DNA of 64,000 nucleotides. It comes from Notospermus geniculatus. Lineage: Eukaryota > Nemertea > Pilidiophora > Heteronemertea > Lineidae. A program made the translations under genes and the position numbers. The stretch is from the NCBI GenBank assembly GCA_002633025.1, contig NMRB01001745.1, forward strand, positions 90,065 through 154,064. The letters run 5' to 3'. Positions 53,186 through 62,962 of the stretch are shown here, piece by piece. Each line of letters starts with the position of its first letter. Position 1 is the first letter of the stretch. The notes beneath the pieces are model-generated. The model was not told where the DNA came from. It saw nothing but the letters and a program-made list of their open reading frames with translations, and searched no databases.

Positions 53186-56100
53186 CTACATTTTCAGTCC
53201 GACCAATTCCTCGCTAACTTCCCACAACCTCTTCCCAACTTCGTCATCCGTGGCATGCGGTAGGAGCTTTTCTTCCTTGCAGTCCCTGAAAATGAACTTT
53301 TATGATTATCCTTAAATGTAAAGTCTGGCACAAGTTTCGTCATCGCGAACATATCACATACACGTACTGGTATTCATAAAAATTAGCAAATGCTTTTACT
53401 TAAGATTATCACAGCGACATCCAGTGTGTACTGCAAGCAAGTAAAAGCAATTTTGCAGAACCTGTCCACCGCGCCCACAGGAATGCGCATGCGCGCTGAG
53501 TGGGCGCATAGCAGCAGATTTCCACGGACAGCAGAAAAAACACGCAATGCAGATGTGATAGGTAATATAACGTCCCCGTCTTTCTGATGTCCCCAGTAGT
53601 CCAGGCATTGTTTGTCACAGGATCGAGGAGTAAGGGCCTTGGTCTCTCTCGACTCCAACTGAATGGCCACTTAAAATCCGTTTTGAATGTGTTGTTGGAG
53701 AACATACTACATGTATTCTATTACAACACCGGTGCTGGCTCTTGAGCCGATTACCCACTGCCCTGTTGGAATTGGCCGTACCCCTACAACTTACGCGAAG
53801 TACTTCCCAGTAACTCCTTCCACCTCCTCCGAGACGGCTAAATAAATATTTGTCTGTGCTCCTTCTTTTGGCGTTTTCGCTGCAATCGTGAGGACCGGTG
53901 TGAGAACGAAGCTTAAGATTTTCCACGTCCTACTTGTCAAATGTCGGGTCAGGTTGGTCAAGATGCCACCGGGGTGGAGACAATTTGCAGTGACATTTGT
54001 CCCTGTGGAAAAAGTTTTTGTATGAGAAAGTATGTTATGCCCCAATCACACTGAGCTGGTTCTTAGTACGTTCTTGAAAACTTTGCCGAACGGGCTCAAA
54101 CTGTGTGCGAACGGAGTGGATGTAGTGGCAACTTTTTACAGTCTTTTTACGAACTTCATGGATGGGAAGGGTCCTCCAGAACATCGAGGCATTACATGTA
54201 TTTGACCAAGGGTTACACGTTCTACGATTTTTTAGGATGGGGCAGGACGTTTTGAGAACTACTTCCGTGTGACAGGCCCTTTACTGAAATTAGACCTTCG
54301 TCCTCACAACGTTCCGCCGCGGGGTTTCCGGCGAATGGAGCGGTTTTCACAGGGTTTTGGATAATTGTTCGATGGTTTAACAATACCTGACATGCAAGAT
54401 TACCCCAATACCCCAAAGCCTGCCGCACACTGGAGCTATCTGCTATGAGCAAAAAGTTATTCGAGACCGTTTGCTCAGCAGATAGCTCACCAAAAAATAC
54501 GTGCACACGTGAGCCTTCTGCCTCGCGAGGCAAAAAACTCACCGGAATTACGCGCACACGCGAGCTATCTGCTGAGAAAACGATCTCGAATAACTTTTTG
54601 CTCAGCAGATAGCTCCAGTGTGCGGCAGGCTTGACGGCTTGTTTCCGCTACAACGGATTCCGCTGCGGTTTGCGGCGCCGGAGCGGTTTTCACAGGGTTT
54701 TGGATTAATCCTTCGACGGTTTACCAACACATGGCATGCTAATTATCCCCATGCTTGTGAAAACCCTCTCCGCCGCCGCAAACCGCAGCGAAATCCGTTG
54801 TAGTGGAAACAGGCCTTAAGAATATCGCACCGCACGCCGTAATCCATGGCGGAAACCACTTAAAGTGGAAAGGGGGCTTTAGAATGCGTCTATCAGGCCC
54901 CACCAGAACCCGCACACTAACGTCACGACGTGGCGCTGCGAGCGGTTGTACCGACGTCTCTTTTTTCTGACGTTATTTGCATTTATTTCTGGCGTGAAAA
55001 TAAACCATTTGTGTTGGTCGCCCGACAGCAAAAATTACATCATCGTGTAGCAGATGAAATTTTCGTTTAATCTCGTTCCTTTTTTTATTAAAATGAAGAG
55101 ATTAAAGCAACGTCGTTTGTGTCATTTTTCCAGTAGAAAAATGTACAGGAATTTGTTTTCATGACGCAACGTCAACACCTAAAATGACGTCAATGACGTC
55201 GTTTCGGTACAATGGCTCGCAGCGCCGACCTGTCGGGATAAACCGCAGGGCGGGTTCCCCATTGCGTTTTGCTTACCTTCGAGTCTTTTTGCCAGCTCTG
55301 TGGTGAAATAGACATTAGCTAACTTGCTCTGTCGGTAAGAGGCCCAAGGACCGTACGATTTCTCAAGCATCAGGTCATCGAAATGAATTTTACCCTCTGA
55401 AAATACATTTTGTGTTTGACAATGGGGTACAGGTGTAACGTTTTTCAGTGTGGCCGTTTTTCTGTGTGATTCCCATTTTTCGGAACACACTGGGAAACGA
55501 ACTCGCTGTTTCTCTGTGTGTCGCTCATTGTCCAATCGCCGCTTATTCCGTCAATCTATTGTATTGTCACACTGGCTCACGGGCCTCACTGAAAAACGTT
55601 ACACCGGCAATACAAAAGGCGGCGCTGGTCATCAACCTGGGTAAAACGCAAGTGCGCATGCTTTACGCTAAAATGGTCAACTTTATCGATTAAATTTATC
55701 ATGTTCCCGCAGCGATTTTTGTTCAAAAGCAATAAGATATATTTAAGCAGTTCTGTACTGAATGATAGAAACGTTAAATTAGAAATTGAGTGCAATGTTT
55801 TAGTTATATTTGGCGGAAAATAACGTTACCCTCACTTTCAATGACGCAGTTCTGACCAGGTTGATAGTCAGCGCCGTCGCCGATTAGGTTTGCCGGTGTA
55901 GCAGTAAAACGTGACCCCCTGTAGAAAGTGTCCACTTCTTTTGTTGAATGACGGAATAAGCGGCATGCGTATAGAAATCAATTGTCAGAGATTAGAATGT
56001 AACAATAGGATCTTGTGTTCCCGGGACAGTTCCTAGGACATTCTTTCACTTCGCACCGGTACCCATTGGGCCTACCGGTATGAATATTGAGGCCCATTTC

Positions 56101-58539
56101 CAGTACAGCGGTTCCCGCCGCGTTTTGCGGTGAGCGGCACGGTCTTCACAGGATTTGGAGAGTCCTTCGTTGGTCGAGCCGAATATTTGGCGTGTTCGTA
56201 AAAAGTCCTGTTTCCACTAGACCGGTTTCCGCTGCGGTTTGCCGCGCCGGGGCTTTTTTCACAGGCTTTTGGATACTTAGTAATCCTTTGATGGTTTAAC
56301 AATACATGGCGTGTTAATTATCTCAATGCTTGTGAAAACCGCTCCTGCGCCGAAAACCGCAGCGGAAACCGGTCCAGTGAAAACAGGCTCAACCCCAATG
56401 GCTGTGAAAACCGCACGGCATTAAACCATGCGGCGGGAAACGGGACTTTAAAGGCCTGTTTCAACTACAACGGTTTCCAACTGCGGTTTGCGGCGCCGGG
56501 GCGGTTTCCACAGGCATTGGGATAATTAACCTGCCATCCCATGTATTGTTAAACCATCGAAGGATTATTCAAAACCCTGTGAGAAAAAACCCGGCGCGGC
56601 AAACCGCAGCGTAAACCAGTCTAAAGCCCTGTTTCCACTAGACAGGTGTGAAAGAAATCCAAGTCCCCCAAGAACCAAAGTCCGGTCTTATTGTTCAGCG
56701 TTGATTAGAATATATGGCTAGAGAGACCATGACCATTCGAACATTACCTTACAATAGCGGGCTATTGTTCGGCAGACTTGCATTCCTAGGACGCTGATTC
56801 CTGTCACACCTGTTTCCGCAGCGGTTTTGCGGCGCCGGGGTGGTTTTCACAGGCAGTGGGACAATAAACGCGCCATGTATTGTTAAACCATCGAAGTATT
56901 ATCCAAAACCCTGTGTAATCGCAAAACGCAATGTGGGAAACCGGTCTAGTGGAAACAGGCCTTTAAGGTCCACGTTTCCACTAAAGTGGAGTCCACCTCG
57001 GCTTCCGGCGATCGAGCGGAGCAGTTTTCGGCGGCATTGGAATCATCAACAGGCCATTTCTTGTTAAACCAAAGATTATCCAAAACCCTGTGAAAACCGC
57101 ACTGCTCGCCGCATACCACGGCGGACTCCGCAAATCTCGATGCGGCAGGGGTGTTTTTAAAGTCGACTGACCCGGGTAAATGACGAGTCGACAGCGTTGG
57201 GTCAGTCAACTTTAAAAACACCCCTACCGCATCGAGATTTGCCGCACATGTGCGCCTAGCTTTAGGGATTTGGGATGTGCCGCACACGTGCGCCTAGCTT
57301 TAGGCTAGGCGCACGTGGACGGCAAATCCCAATGCCGTAGAGGTGTTTTTAAAGTCGACTGAAACGGCAGCTGATGATCTTACAAAGATATCTTACGTTT
57401 GTAAGCGAGAGAGGATACATTGACAATCCTACTCGGAGCAGAAGACTTAAGTAAATCAAGGAGGAGGTTAGTCAACAGGAAATGACCGAGGTGGTTCGTT
57501 CCGAGCTGCATCTCAAATCCGTCAGTCGTCTTCATCGGGGGACACGCCATCACTCCTGAAATACAATGTTTACATTTTGGTTCCCGAAGCGACCGCTAGG
57601 GCTAGAAGGCTTCGGCTTTGGCTGCCAACTTTGCGACAAAAACGTGTCGCGGATCTATTTATAGATCATTATGTTGACATCACGGGGTATTTTTAGAATG
57701 GGGTACGCGTAGCCACGTGGGTGCTTATATGTAATCGAACATGCCGAATCGCGCGGAATGGCAACACCGAGGACGTTTCTTGATGAGAACATGGATGAAT
57801 AACCTAGTCTAGGTTATTCCTCCATGATGAGAATGTTTGTATGTGTTGCAGATCTGTAAGAAAAGCTCAGAATAATCGTCATTTTTAGACCGGGGGAGAA
57901 TGAAATTTTACGGGAAATGGACTCCTACAATGACGTCAGCAATAAAATGACAGCCAGGGCCGAAGCCTTCTAGCCCTAGCGGTGGCTTTAGGAACCAAAA
58001 TGCAATGTTTAAAGGGCCACGATATTCCTACTTTTGTCGACAGCCGGCGGTGACTGCGTCGTTCTGCTATACCGTAGTTTTGCCTTTCTCCCCAGTTTTG
58101 GAGAGTGTATGATTAATATACAATGTATACATGGATACCGTAGGTCGACGAGAGGCCTAATCGCACGGATATAAAAATGGCGTATATCTGCTGACATTTC
58201 TCGTACACCTGTACACGTACCAGCATTATTCAGCAGAACATCTAACTTCTTCTCATTTTCCTTAATTTCATCTGAAAATTGCCTCACAGACGCCAGGGAT
58301 GCCAAGTCCAGCTTCTTTACTTCAACGTCATTGTTGCCCGTCGCCTGCCTGATCTCCGCCGCCACCTGCTCTCCTTCTTCCATGTTGCGGCACGCCATGA
58401 TGACTCTGGCTCCACGGCCAGCGATATCCAGTGCCGACTCTTTTCCGATTCCGCTGTTGGCTCCAGTGATGATTACTGTCTTCCCCGACATGGAAGCTGT
58501 GCTGGTGCATACACCACCGGCAAAGTATCGACGCAACAT
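53186..58539 (-). CDS. Retinol-dehydrogenase-like SDR (RDH11/12/13 type), 5 exons
   Basis: Minus-strand exons 58221-58539, 57397-57555, 55277-55396, 53795-54002 and 53186-53285. All junctions are GT-AG and the phases fit (1, 1, 1, 2), giving 301 residues. Landmarks: cofactor motif [12 protein letters not shown] (NADP preference), [30 protein letters not shown], catalytic Ser in IVNVSSLA, Tyr and Lys in YRQSK, LHPGG, then [16 protein letters not shown] and KYFADCKEEK. This is the classical short-chain dehydrogenase of the RDH11-14 group, reducing retinal or other aldehydes, usually membrane-anchored at the ER or mitochondrion. From the ATG at 58539 the N-terminal anchor is short; an acceptor-like TATGTTTTAG lies 17 bp upstream, so an upstream exon is possible beyond the element at 58559. 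Introns 1 and 2 are packed with foldback MITEs. Confidence 0.93.
53585..53715. repeat. Dispersed repeat shared with 3015-3130
   Basis: CTGATGTCCCCAG, AGGCATTGTTTG, AAGGGCCTTGGTCTCTCT and GTTGTTGGAGAACAT in the same order as 3015-3130. Lies in the last RDH intron. Confidence 0.6.
54290..54410. mobile_element. Partial foldback of the TTTCCACTA family
   Basis: Carries GCGAATGGAGCGGTTTTCAC, AGGGTTTTGGATAATTGTTC and GATGGTTTAACAATAC, as in the members at 54640-57300. Left portion only. Confidence 0.5.
54416..54632. mobile_element. Foldback MITE, GCCTGCCGCACACTGGAGCT
   Basis: AAGCCTGCCGCACACTGGAG pairs with CTCCAGTGTGCGGCAGGCTT. Inner arms repeat GAGCTATCTGCTGAGCAAAA-type words four times in alternating orientation. 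Confidence 0.85.
54638..54818. mobile_element. Foldback MITE, GGCCTGTTTCCACTACAACG family
   Basis: GTTTCCGCTACAACGGATTC and its complement TCCGTTGTAGTGGAAACAGG; centre CCAACACATGGCATGC. Same family as 14607-14793. Confidence 0.8.
55434..55605. mobile_element. Foldback, GGTGTAACGTTTTTCAGTG ends
   Basis: GGTGTAACGTTTTTCAGTGTG at left, CACTGAAAAACGTTACACC at right. Lies just upstream of RDH exon 3, in intron 2. Confidence 0.75.
56090..57350. mobile_element. Cluster of TTTCCACTA-family foldbacks in RDH intron 2
   Basis: At least five units in series: about 56090-56200 (partial), 56205-56400, 56455-56630, 56810-56965 (interrupted by the 42740-type repeat at 56640-56810) and 56970-57130. They share GTTTCCACTA, GGTTTGCGGCGCCGGGGCGG, GTTAAACCATCGAAG and AACAGGCCTTTAA. 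A separate hairpin family (AAATCTCGATGCGGCAGGGG, GTTTTTAAAGTCGACTGA, GCGCCTAGCTTTAG) occupies 57120-57350. Confidence 0.8.
57582..58005. mobile_element. Foldback, GGTTCCCGAAGCGACCGCTA, in RDH intron 1
   Basis: TTTTGGTTCCCGAAGCGACC and the complement GGTGGCTTTAGGAACCAAAA, followed by TAGGGCTAGAAGGCTTCGGC arms. Related to 43998-44515. Confidence 0.8.
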
Positions 58540-58725
58540 GGCCGCACTTACAACTAAAACATACACAGTAAAAAAAGGAGTGTTAAGATAACACTGAAAA
58601 TGGGTGTTACTGTAACACCGATTATGAGTGTCCAATTCCACCCAACACCAATTTTGGGTGTTATGTATCTAACACTCTATAGTAGTAATACGTAGAAAAT
58701 GAGTGCAACACCTTGTTGTAGATCA

Positions 58726-59279
58726 ACTGTTTATTGGTCCGAGGACCCGATACAAGCTTTCGACACTTACTGTGTCTTCATCAGGTATGAAAACTTATGG
58801 AGAGGGCAAGCTATATACAGAGTAGCACATGTAAATTGTCCTTTAAGAATTGTGACTCTAAGGTCAGCTGTGGAGTGTCCAGGTTTATTGAAGTGTTCAC
58901 CAATGGGAAGGTAGTGATTGTTATTTCTGATGGTTTGTCTGTGGCCATTCATCCTGTTTCTCAGCGTTTGTCCAGTTTCCCCAATATACATAACGTTTGG
59001 GCATTTGTGGCATCTAATCATGTATATTAGATTAGTGCTGTCACAACGGAAATGTCCAAGGCGGGAAAACGTTTCTTGGGAGTTGGGAAGAAGAATGTCA
59101 CTGTTGTCTATCTGTGGGCATAATTTACACCTTGGTTTGAGGCACGGGAATGTACCAGATGGTGTATCACAGGCAATTTTGCTATGAACTAGAGTCCTTT
59201 TGAGGTTTGGCGGTTGCCGAAAGGCTATCACAGGAGGGTTGGGGAAGATTTTGCTTAATTGTTCATCATTGTCGGTCAT
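58726..59279 (-). pseudogene. Penelope-like element fragment, GIY-YIG endonuclease (left arm)
   Basis: Minus-strand frame: VIAFRQPPNLKRTLVHSK, then PCLKPRCKLCPQI (Cys motif), LIYMIRCHKCPNVMYIGETG (GIY-YIG core), LRNRMNGHRQTIRNNNHYLP and GEHFNKPGHSTADL. This is the C-terminal region of Penelope-like retroelements, after the RT domain. The end of the protein is deleted: after LKGQ the frame runs into the 3' untranslated part. 5'-truncated, so no RT remains. Its 3' end (CAATAAACAGTT complement) lies at 58726. Confidence 0.8.
58750..58788 (-). ncRNA. Candidate hammerhead ribozyme core (left Penelope copy)
   Basis: Minus strand: ATAC (helix I), CTGATGA, a hairpin GACAC-AGTAA-GTGTC, GAAA, a minimal helix III (AGCTT), GTAT (helix I). 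Penelope-like elements are known to carry such motifs. One extra A between the box and helix II departs from the consensus. Confidence 0.45.
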
Positions 59280-59287
59280 GGGTTGTA

Positions 59288-59668
59288 AGTGACATTCTTC
59301 TTCCCAACTCCCAAGAAACGTTTTCCCGCCTTGGACATTTCCGTTGTGACAGCACTAATCTAATATACATGATTAGATGCCACAAATGCCCAAACGTTAT
59401 GTATATTGGGGAAACTGGACAAACGCTGAGAAACAGGATGAATGGCCACAGACAAACCATCAGAAATAACAATCACTACCTTCCCATTGGTGAACACTTC
59501 AATAAGCCTGGACACTCCACAGCTGACCTTAGAGTCACAGTTCTTAAAGGACAATTGCCTAAAACAACACAAAGGCGTATCTGTGAACAGAAACTTATTG
59601 ACAAATTTGACTGTTTAAATAGCGGACTTAACCGAGACAGTGGCTTCCTGTCGCACTACAACTTCTGA
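59288..59668 (+). pseudogene. Penelope-like element fragment, GIY-YIG endonuclease (right arm)
   Basis: Same protein as the left arm in opposite orientation, nearly identical in the shared part, starting DILLPNSQETFSRLGHFRCD and keeping the C-terminus lost from the left arm (QRRICEQKLIDKFDCLNSGL). The 5' part present on the left is missing here, so the two copies carry different deletions. The two arms meet head to head near 59280, making a palindrome of about 1.1 kb. Confidence 0.8.
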
Positions 59669-59798
59669 TTATACTTGGGATTACAACATTCTCCTCAGCT
59701 CACACTTCTTTTGAACTCGCATGTTATTAAATCCTCTTGTTAATCCTCATATTTACATGTGCTACTCTGTATATAGCTTGCCATCTCCATAAGTTTTC

Positions 59799-59837
59799 AT
59801 ACCTGATGAAGACACAGTAAGTGTCGAAAGCTTGTAT
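59799..59837 (+). ncRNA. Candidate hammerhead ribozyme core (right Penelope copy)
   Basis: ATACCTGATGAAGACACAGT, then AAGTGTCGAAAGCTTGTAT: same elements as at 58750-58788, followed by CCAATAAACAG. Confidence 0.45.
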
Positions 59838-59867
59838 CGGGTCCTCGGACCAATAAACAGTTGGGGC

Positions 59868-60004
59868 CGTATTCAAAAAGGGTGATCATCGCGCGATTAA
59901 GACTTACACGCGTGTAACTTCACTAAATGCACACACTTCCACCATGCATTGTCCAAGTTACACGCGTCTAAGTCTTAAACACCCTTTTTGAGTACGGCCC
60001 TCTA
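59868..60004. mobile_element. Hairpin MITE, GGGCCGTATTCAAAAAGGG
   Basis: GGGGCCGTATTCAAAAAGGG and CCCTTTTTGAGTACGGCCC pair; TTACACGCGTGTAACTT inside. Inserted at the 3' end of the right Penelope copy, because the palindrome resumes after it (CTACAACAATGTGTTGCACT). Confidence 0.85.
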
Positions 60005-60229
60005 TCTACAACAATGTGTTGCACTCATTTTCTACGTATTTCTACAATAAGATCAACACGGCAACCTACTACTATCTAACTCTATAGTAGTGTTAAGTTA
60101 ACACCCATATGCAAAAAATATTTTTTTCAAAAGATGCTGAAACTGTGTTTTTCTCATAACACTGTCGAAAAATTGGTTTTAAACGTCCATTTTGGAAAAA
60201 TGGAAGAAAGAAAAAAAATGTGCCAGTTG

Positions 60230-60312
60230 TCGGGTTTGAACCCGGGACCCTCTGCACCGCAAGCCCCTTCCTGATCCACTACACCATGATTCCTCTTGAC
60301 AAACAGTGGAGA
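60230..60312 (-). repeat. tRNA-derived SINE head (degenerate)
   Basis: Minus strand: TGGTGTAGTGGATCAGGA (box A-like), GGGTTCAAACCC (box B), then a T-rich tail. Acceptor arms do not pair; not a working tRNA. Confidence 0.5.
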
Positions 60313-60772
60313 GTTTTTGCTCTAAGAATGCCAAACGTTTTATTTTACACTTAAGAGATGCTTGAAAACAGCGTGAAAGGAAATGGCAAGCAAAGTTACA
60401 ATGATTTCATAACTTTGCCTTGAAGAATTAGATTTTGGCATGGCGAAATCAGCAAATAGTTATCAGTGGTAGCTAACACTACTTTACAGTGTTAGACTTT
60501 TACCTTAACACCATTAATGGGTGTTCAAAATGGTTAACACCGATGGCTAACACCAATTTTAAGTGTTAGACATTCCCTAACACCAATTATGGGTGTTAAA
60601 CATTGTTAACACCGACTCTTCAACACTTAAAATTTAGTGTTAAGACGTTTAACACTCTTTTTAACACTGATTTATAGTGTTGTCAGGCAGTTAACACTAC
60701 CTTTGGGTGTATGGTTAACACTACTTTTTTTACTGTGTATGAAAATCAAACTGATTACCGGTAGGCTAGGCC

Positions 60773-61072
60773 TTAAGCCCCATTTAGACGATCATACTTT
60801 TGTTCAAATTTCCATTATACATTTGTATGATGATGTTCAAGGTCACTAAAACACTTGTTTACTCCATTATTAGGTCTTTTGTCCAAGGTTGTTCATGAAT
60901 GTTTCGGAAAATTTGGAGGGAAACCTTTCCATCATGGACTCTCACAGAAGGTTGCTCTCTATTGGAGCTGCAACCTATTGTTCAGCGTAGGGTGAGAAGG
61001 AGAGTGAAAGCACCATGTGTGGGTTATGATGAAAACTTGAACAAAGAGTATGATCGTCTAAATGGGCCTTAC
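60773..61072. mobile_element. Foldback MITE, AAGCCCCATTTAGACGATCA
   Basis: TTAAGCCCCATTTAGACGAT and ATCGTCTAAATGGGCCTTA; ATACTTTTGTTCAA / TTGAACAAAGAGTAT arms. The 74-codon frame here is not a gene. Confidence 0.75.
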
Positions 61073-62043
61073 GATGCAAGTCGGCGCCTCCCCTCCCAGC
61101 CCAACTCACGAAATCCACGGTGATGACATCACTCGTCTTGCCCTTAAAGGGGAACTGACCACTTTGCCAGCCAAACTGGGCTACCTACACCTCAAAATGC
61201 CTTATGATATAACTTCAGGACTCACAACAGTTTGATTTGAAAATCTCCACCCATTTCCGAAATAAACACCAAAATGTAATTTTCGAATTCAAATTTCCCG
61301 CTCAATTAGTGATGTCATTCAGAGAACCATTACAATATAGTGACCATTGCAAAATGTGCTATATCTGTATCTGAGACAGCTGGAATGAATATATTTCTAA
61401 TGTCAACCGTGTTGCCGTGATTGAAAATCAATTAGTTACCCTGTGGGGATCTTTACACCTGAAATTCAGTTGAAAATTCAGAAATAATTGAAAATACCAT
61501 ATTTAGAGATTTCGATATCTTAATAAATCTCGACAGTTTGTTGAATAATAATACCCTTCCTGAGACAGTTAGTGTTTACTTTGGACTTTTCCTCCTAAAT
61601 CAACACTTTGAGTCAGAAGTACACATAAAGTGTACCCAGGTTCGATGCCGTCAAGTGAAATTGTACCCTGGGTCCACTTTCTTATTACAAACTGTATCCA
61701 GAGGAATCGGAACCAGTCATTGTTGATTTAGGCCTCTGGGCGGCTTGAGATGAGTTGGCCTGTGGATTAATTGTAACGTCGATAACAGTGGGTTGGTTTC
61801 GAATGATGGGATGTGGACACCCGAGCCATAGAGGGATGTACCTCTTTCCATGGTTCGGGTGTGTTTGGTACACGCTCCGAGTCACAGTTCGTTCGAGCCT
61901 GCCCGGGTCCGCATTTCAATGGAGAAGGTGCGCAAGTGCAGAAAGCGTCATGGGAGACGTTATGATTCCCTGAGTCAGCACCCGGGCAACCAGGCGGCGG
62001 CGTAGTCTGTCGTATACACCAAACTTAAATTTGGCCCACATAA
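61073..62043. other. Unassigned interval
   Basis: No gene. An AAAGGGGAACTGACCACTTT edge near 61145 looks like one end of another element. CACCCGAGCCATAGAGGGAT near 61820 and ACCTCTTTCCATGGTTCGGGTG near 61850 form an imperfect hairpin. Confidence 0.35.
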
Positions 62044-62470
62044 TAATTGCCATCTTCACTGAGTTCAGGTCAAGACTCGGCTTCTCCTCCCTTGACCTTC
62101 ACGCAAGCAAACCACATTCCGTGTTCAAGGATTTCTCCCGTCCCAGAAATAGCAACCAATCACGGCAGAGCTTGCATCGGCAGCTCGGGTATGATGACGA
62201 GATGGCGGGCTCGATGAAACTTTATTCGAATGCAAAGTCTCCGTGCAAGGACTTACAAGTACTCAAAAAGAAGCCGCGAAGGCAATATTCGACCGCTACG
62301 AAGTTGAACGGCGTACTCGTATTGAATAAATTACCGCATGAGAACCGAGGCTTCTGATTGGTCGCACGAGAAAATCCCAAAGCATTGAACACGGAATCTG
62401 GTTGCTTGCTGCAGAGTGTAGGAAGAGGTTAGCAATTTCTACACGATGCATTATGCAGAATGAATAATTG
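62044..62470. repeat. Dispersed repeat shared with 45755-46925
   Basis: GCCATCTTCACTGAGTTCAG at the left and GGAATCTGGTTGCTTGCTGC, GAGTGTAGGAAGAGGTTAGC at the right. The 108-codon frame across it has no recognisable domain. Confidence 0.7.
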
Positions 62471-62629
62471 CACACTCTGCATTCTCAAATCCACGTCTTA
62501 TACTTCAGTTTTTACGGTCTTCATCGTTCCCCATGCGTTCCAGCCTCAAACGCGCCTTAGTCGTGGAGCACAGGCCATTTTTGTCATTCTCGAAAAATTA
62601 TTTACATAACCATATCGCAGCGGTGTTCC

Positions 62630-62877
62630 AAATATGACGTCAGTTTGCTTCGCAGATTGGCCGGGTTGCGGCGTTCCGGGAACATGGCGTCCAGCTTCTG
62701 ATTTAGAGACCTCGGAGCGAGGTTGTTCTCCGTGAAGTCACTTGATATTGTGCATGCAAGATAGCCGCACAAAAAGTTCAAGAAGAGAAGTTAAAAGAAT
62801 TTTGTTTTTGCGTAGCTGGACAGTTAATCAACTCGCCAGCAAGTTAGTTATTGCACTTTTTGTCCATTTCAATTCAA
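62630..62877 (+). promoter_or_regulatory. Possible 5' flank/5' UTR with a CRE-like site
   Basis: TGACGTCA lies at about 62634 in a locally CpG-rich stretch (GGCCGGGTTGCGGCGTTCCG), about 240 bp before the ATG at 62878. No TATA box. Speculative. Confidence 0.25.
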
Positions 62878-62962
62878 ATGGAGCCATCTAGTGACTATTC
62901 AATGAACCACAGACACACAGAGACCAAGGTGGGCTCAGTCAGTACAGTGACCATGGTAACAG
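62878..62962 (+). CDS. Possible first coding exon of an unknown gene
   Basis: ATG at 62878 in a good context (TCAAATGG) opens MEPSSDYSMNHRHTETKVGS and 8 more residues (VSTVTMVT), then a donor ACAG|GTAGGCC, phase 1. No signal peptide or domain. If real, the gene continues rightwards; no following exon was recognised before 64000. An alternative is a chance frame. Confidence 0.35.

Larger units (their letters stand above)
58559..60739. mobile_element. Outer element with CATACACAGTAAAAAAA ends and TAACACT words
   Basis: CATACACAGTAAAAAAAGGA at the left and CTTTTTTTACTGTGTATG at the right; AAAA flanks both. Subterminal zones on both sides are arrays of GGTGTTA / TAACACC with AATTTTGGGTGTTA. A Penelope-type palindrome sits inside. 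It lies 17-20 bp upstream of the RDH start codon. Confidence 0.75.

Noticed and set aside
62031-62357. 108-codon plus-strand frame
   Set aside because: It spans a dispersed repeat that also occurs at 45755, where the frame is not kept.
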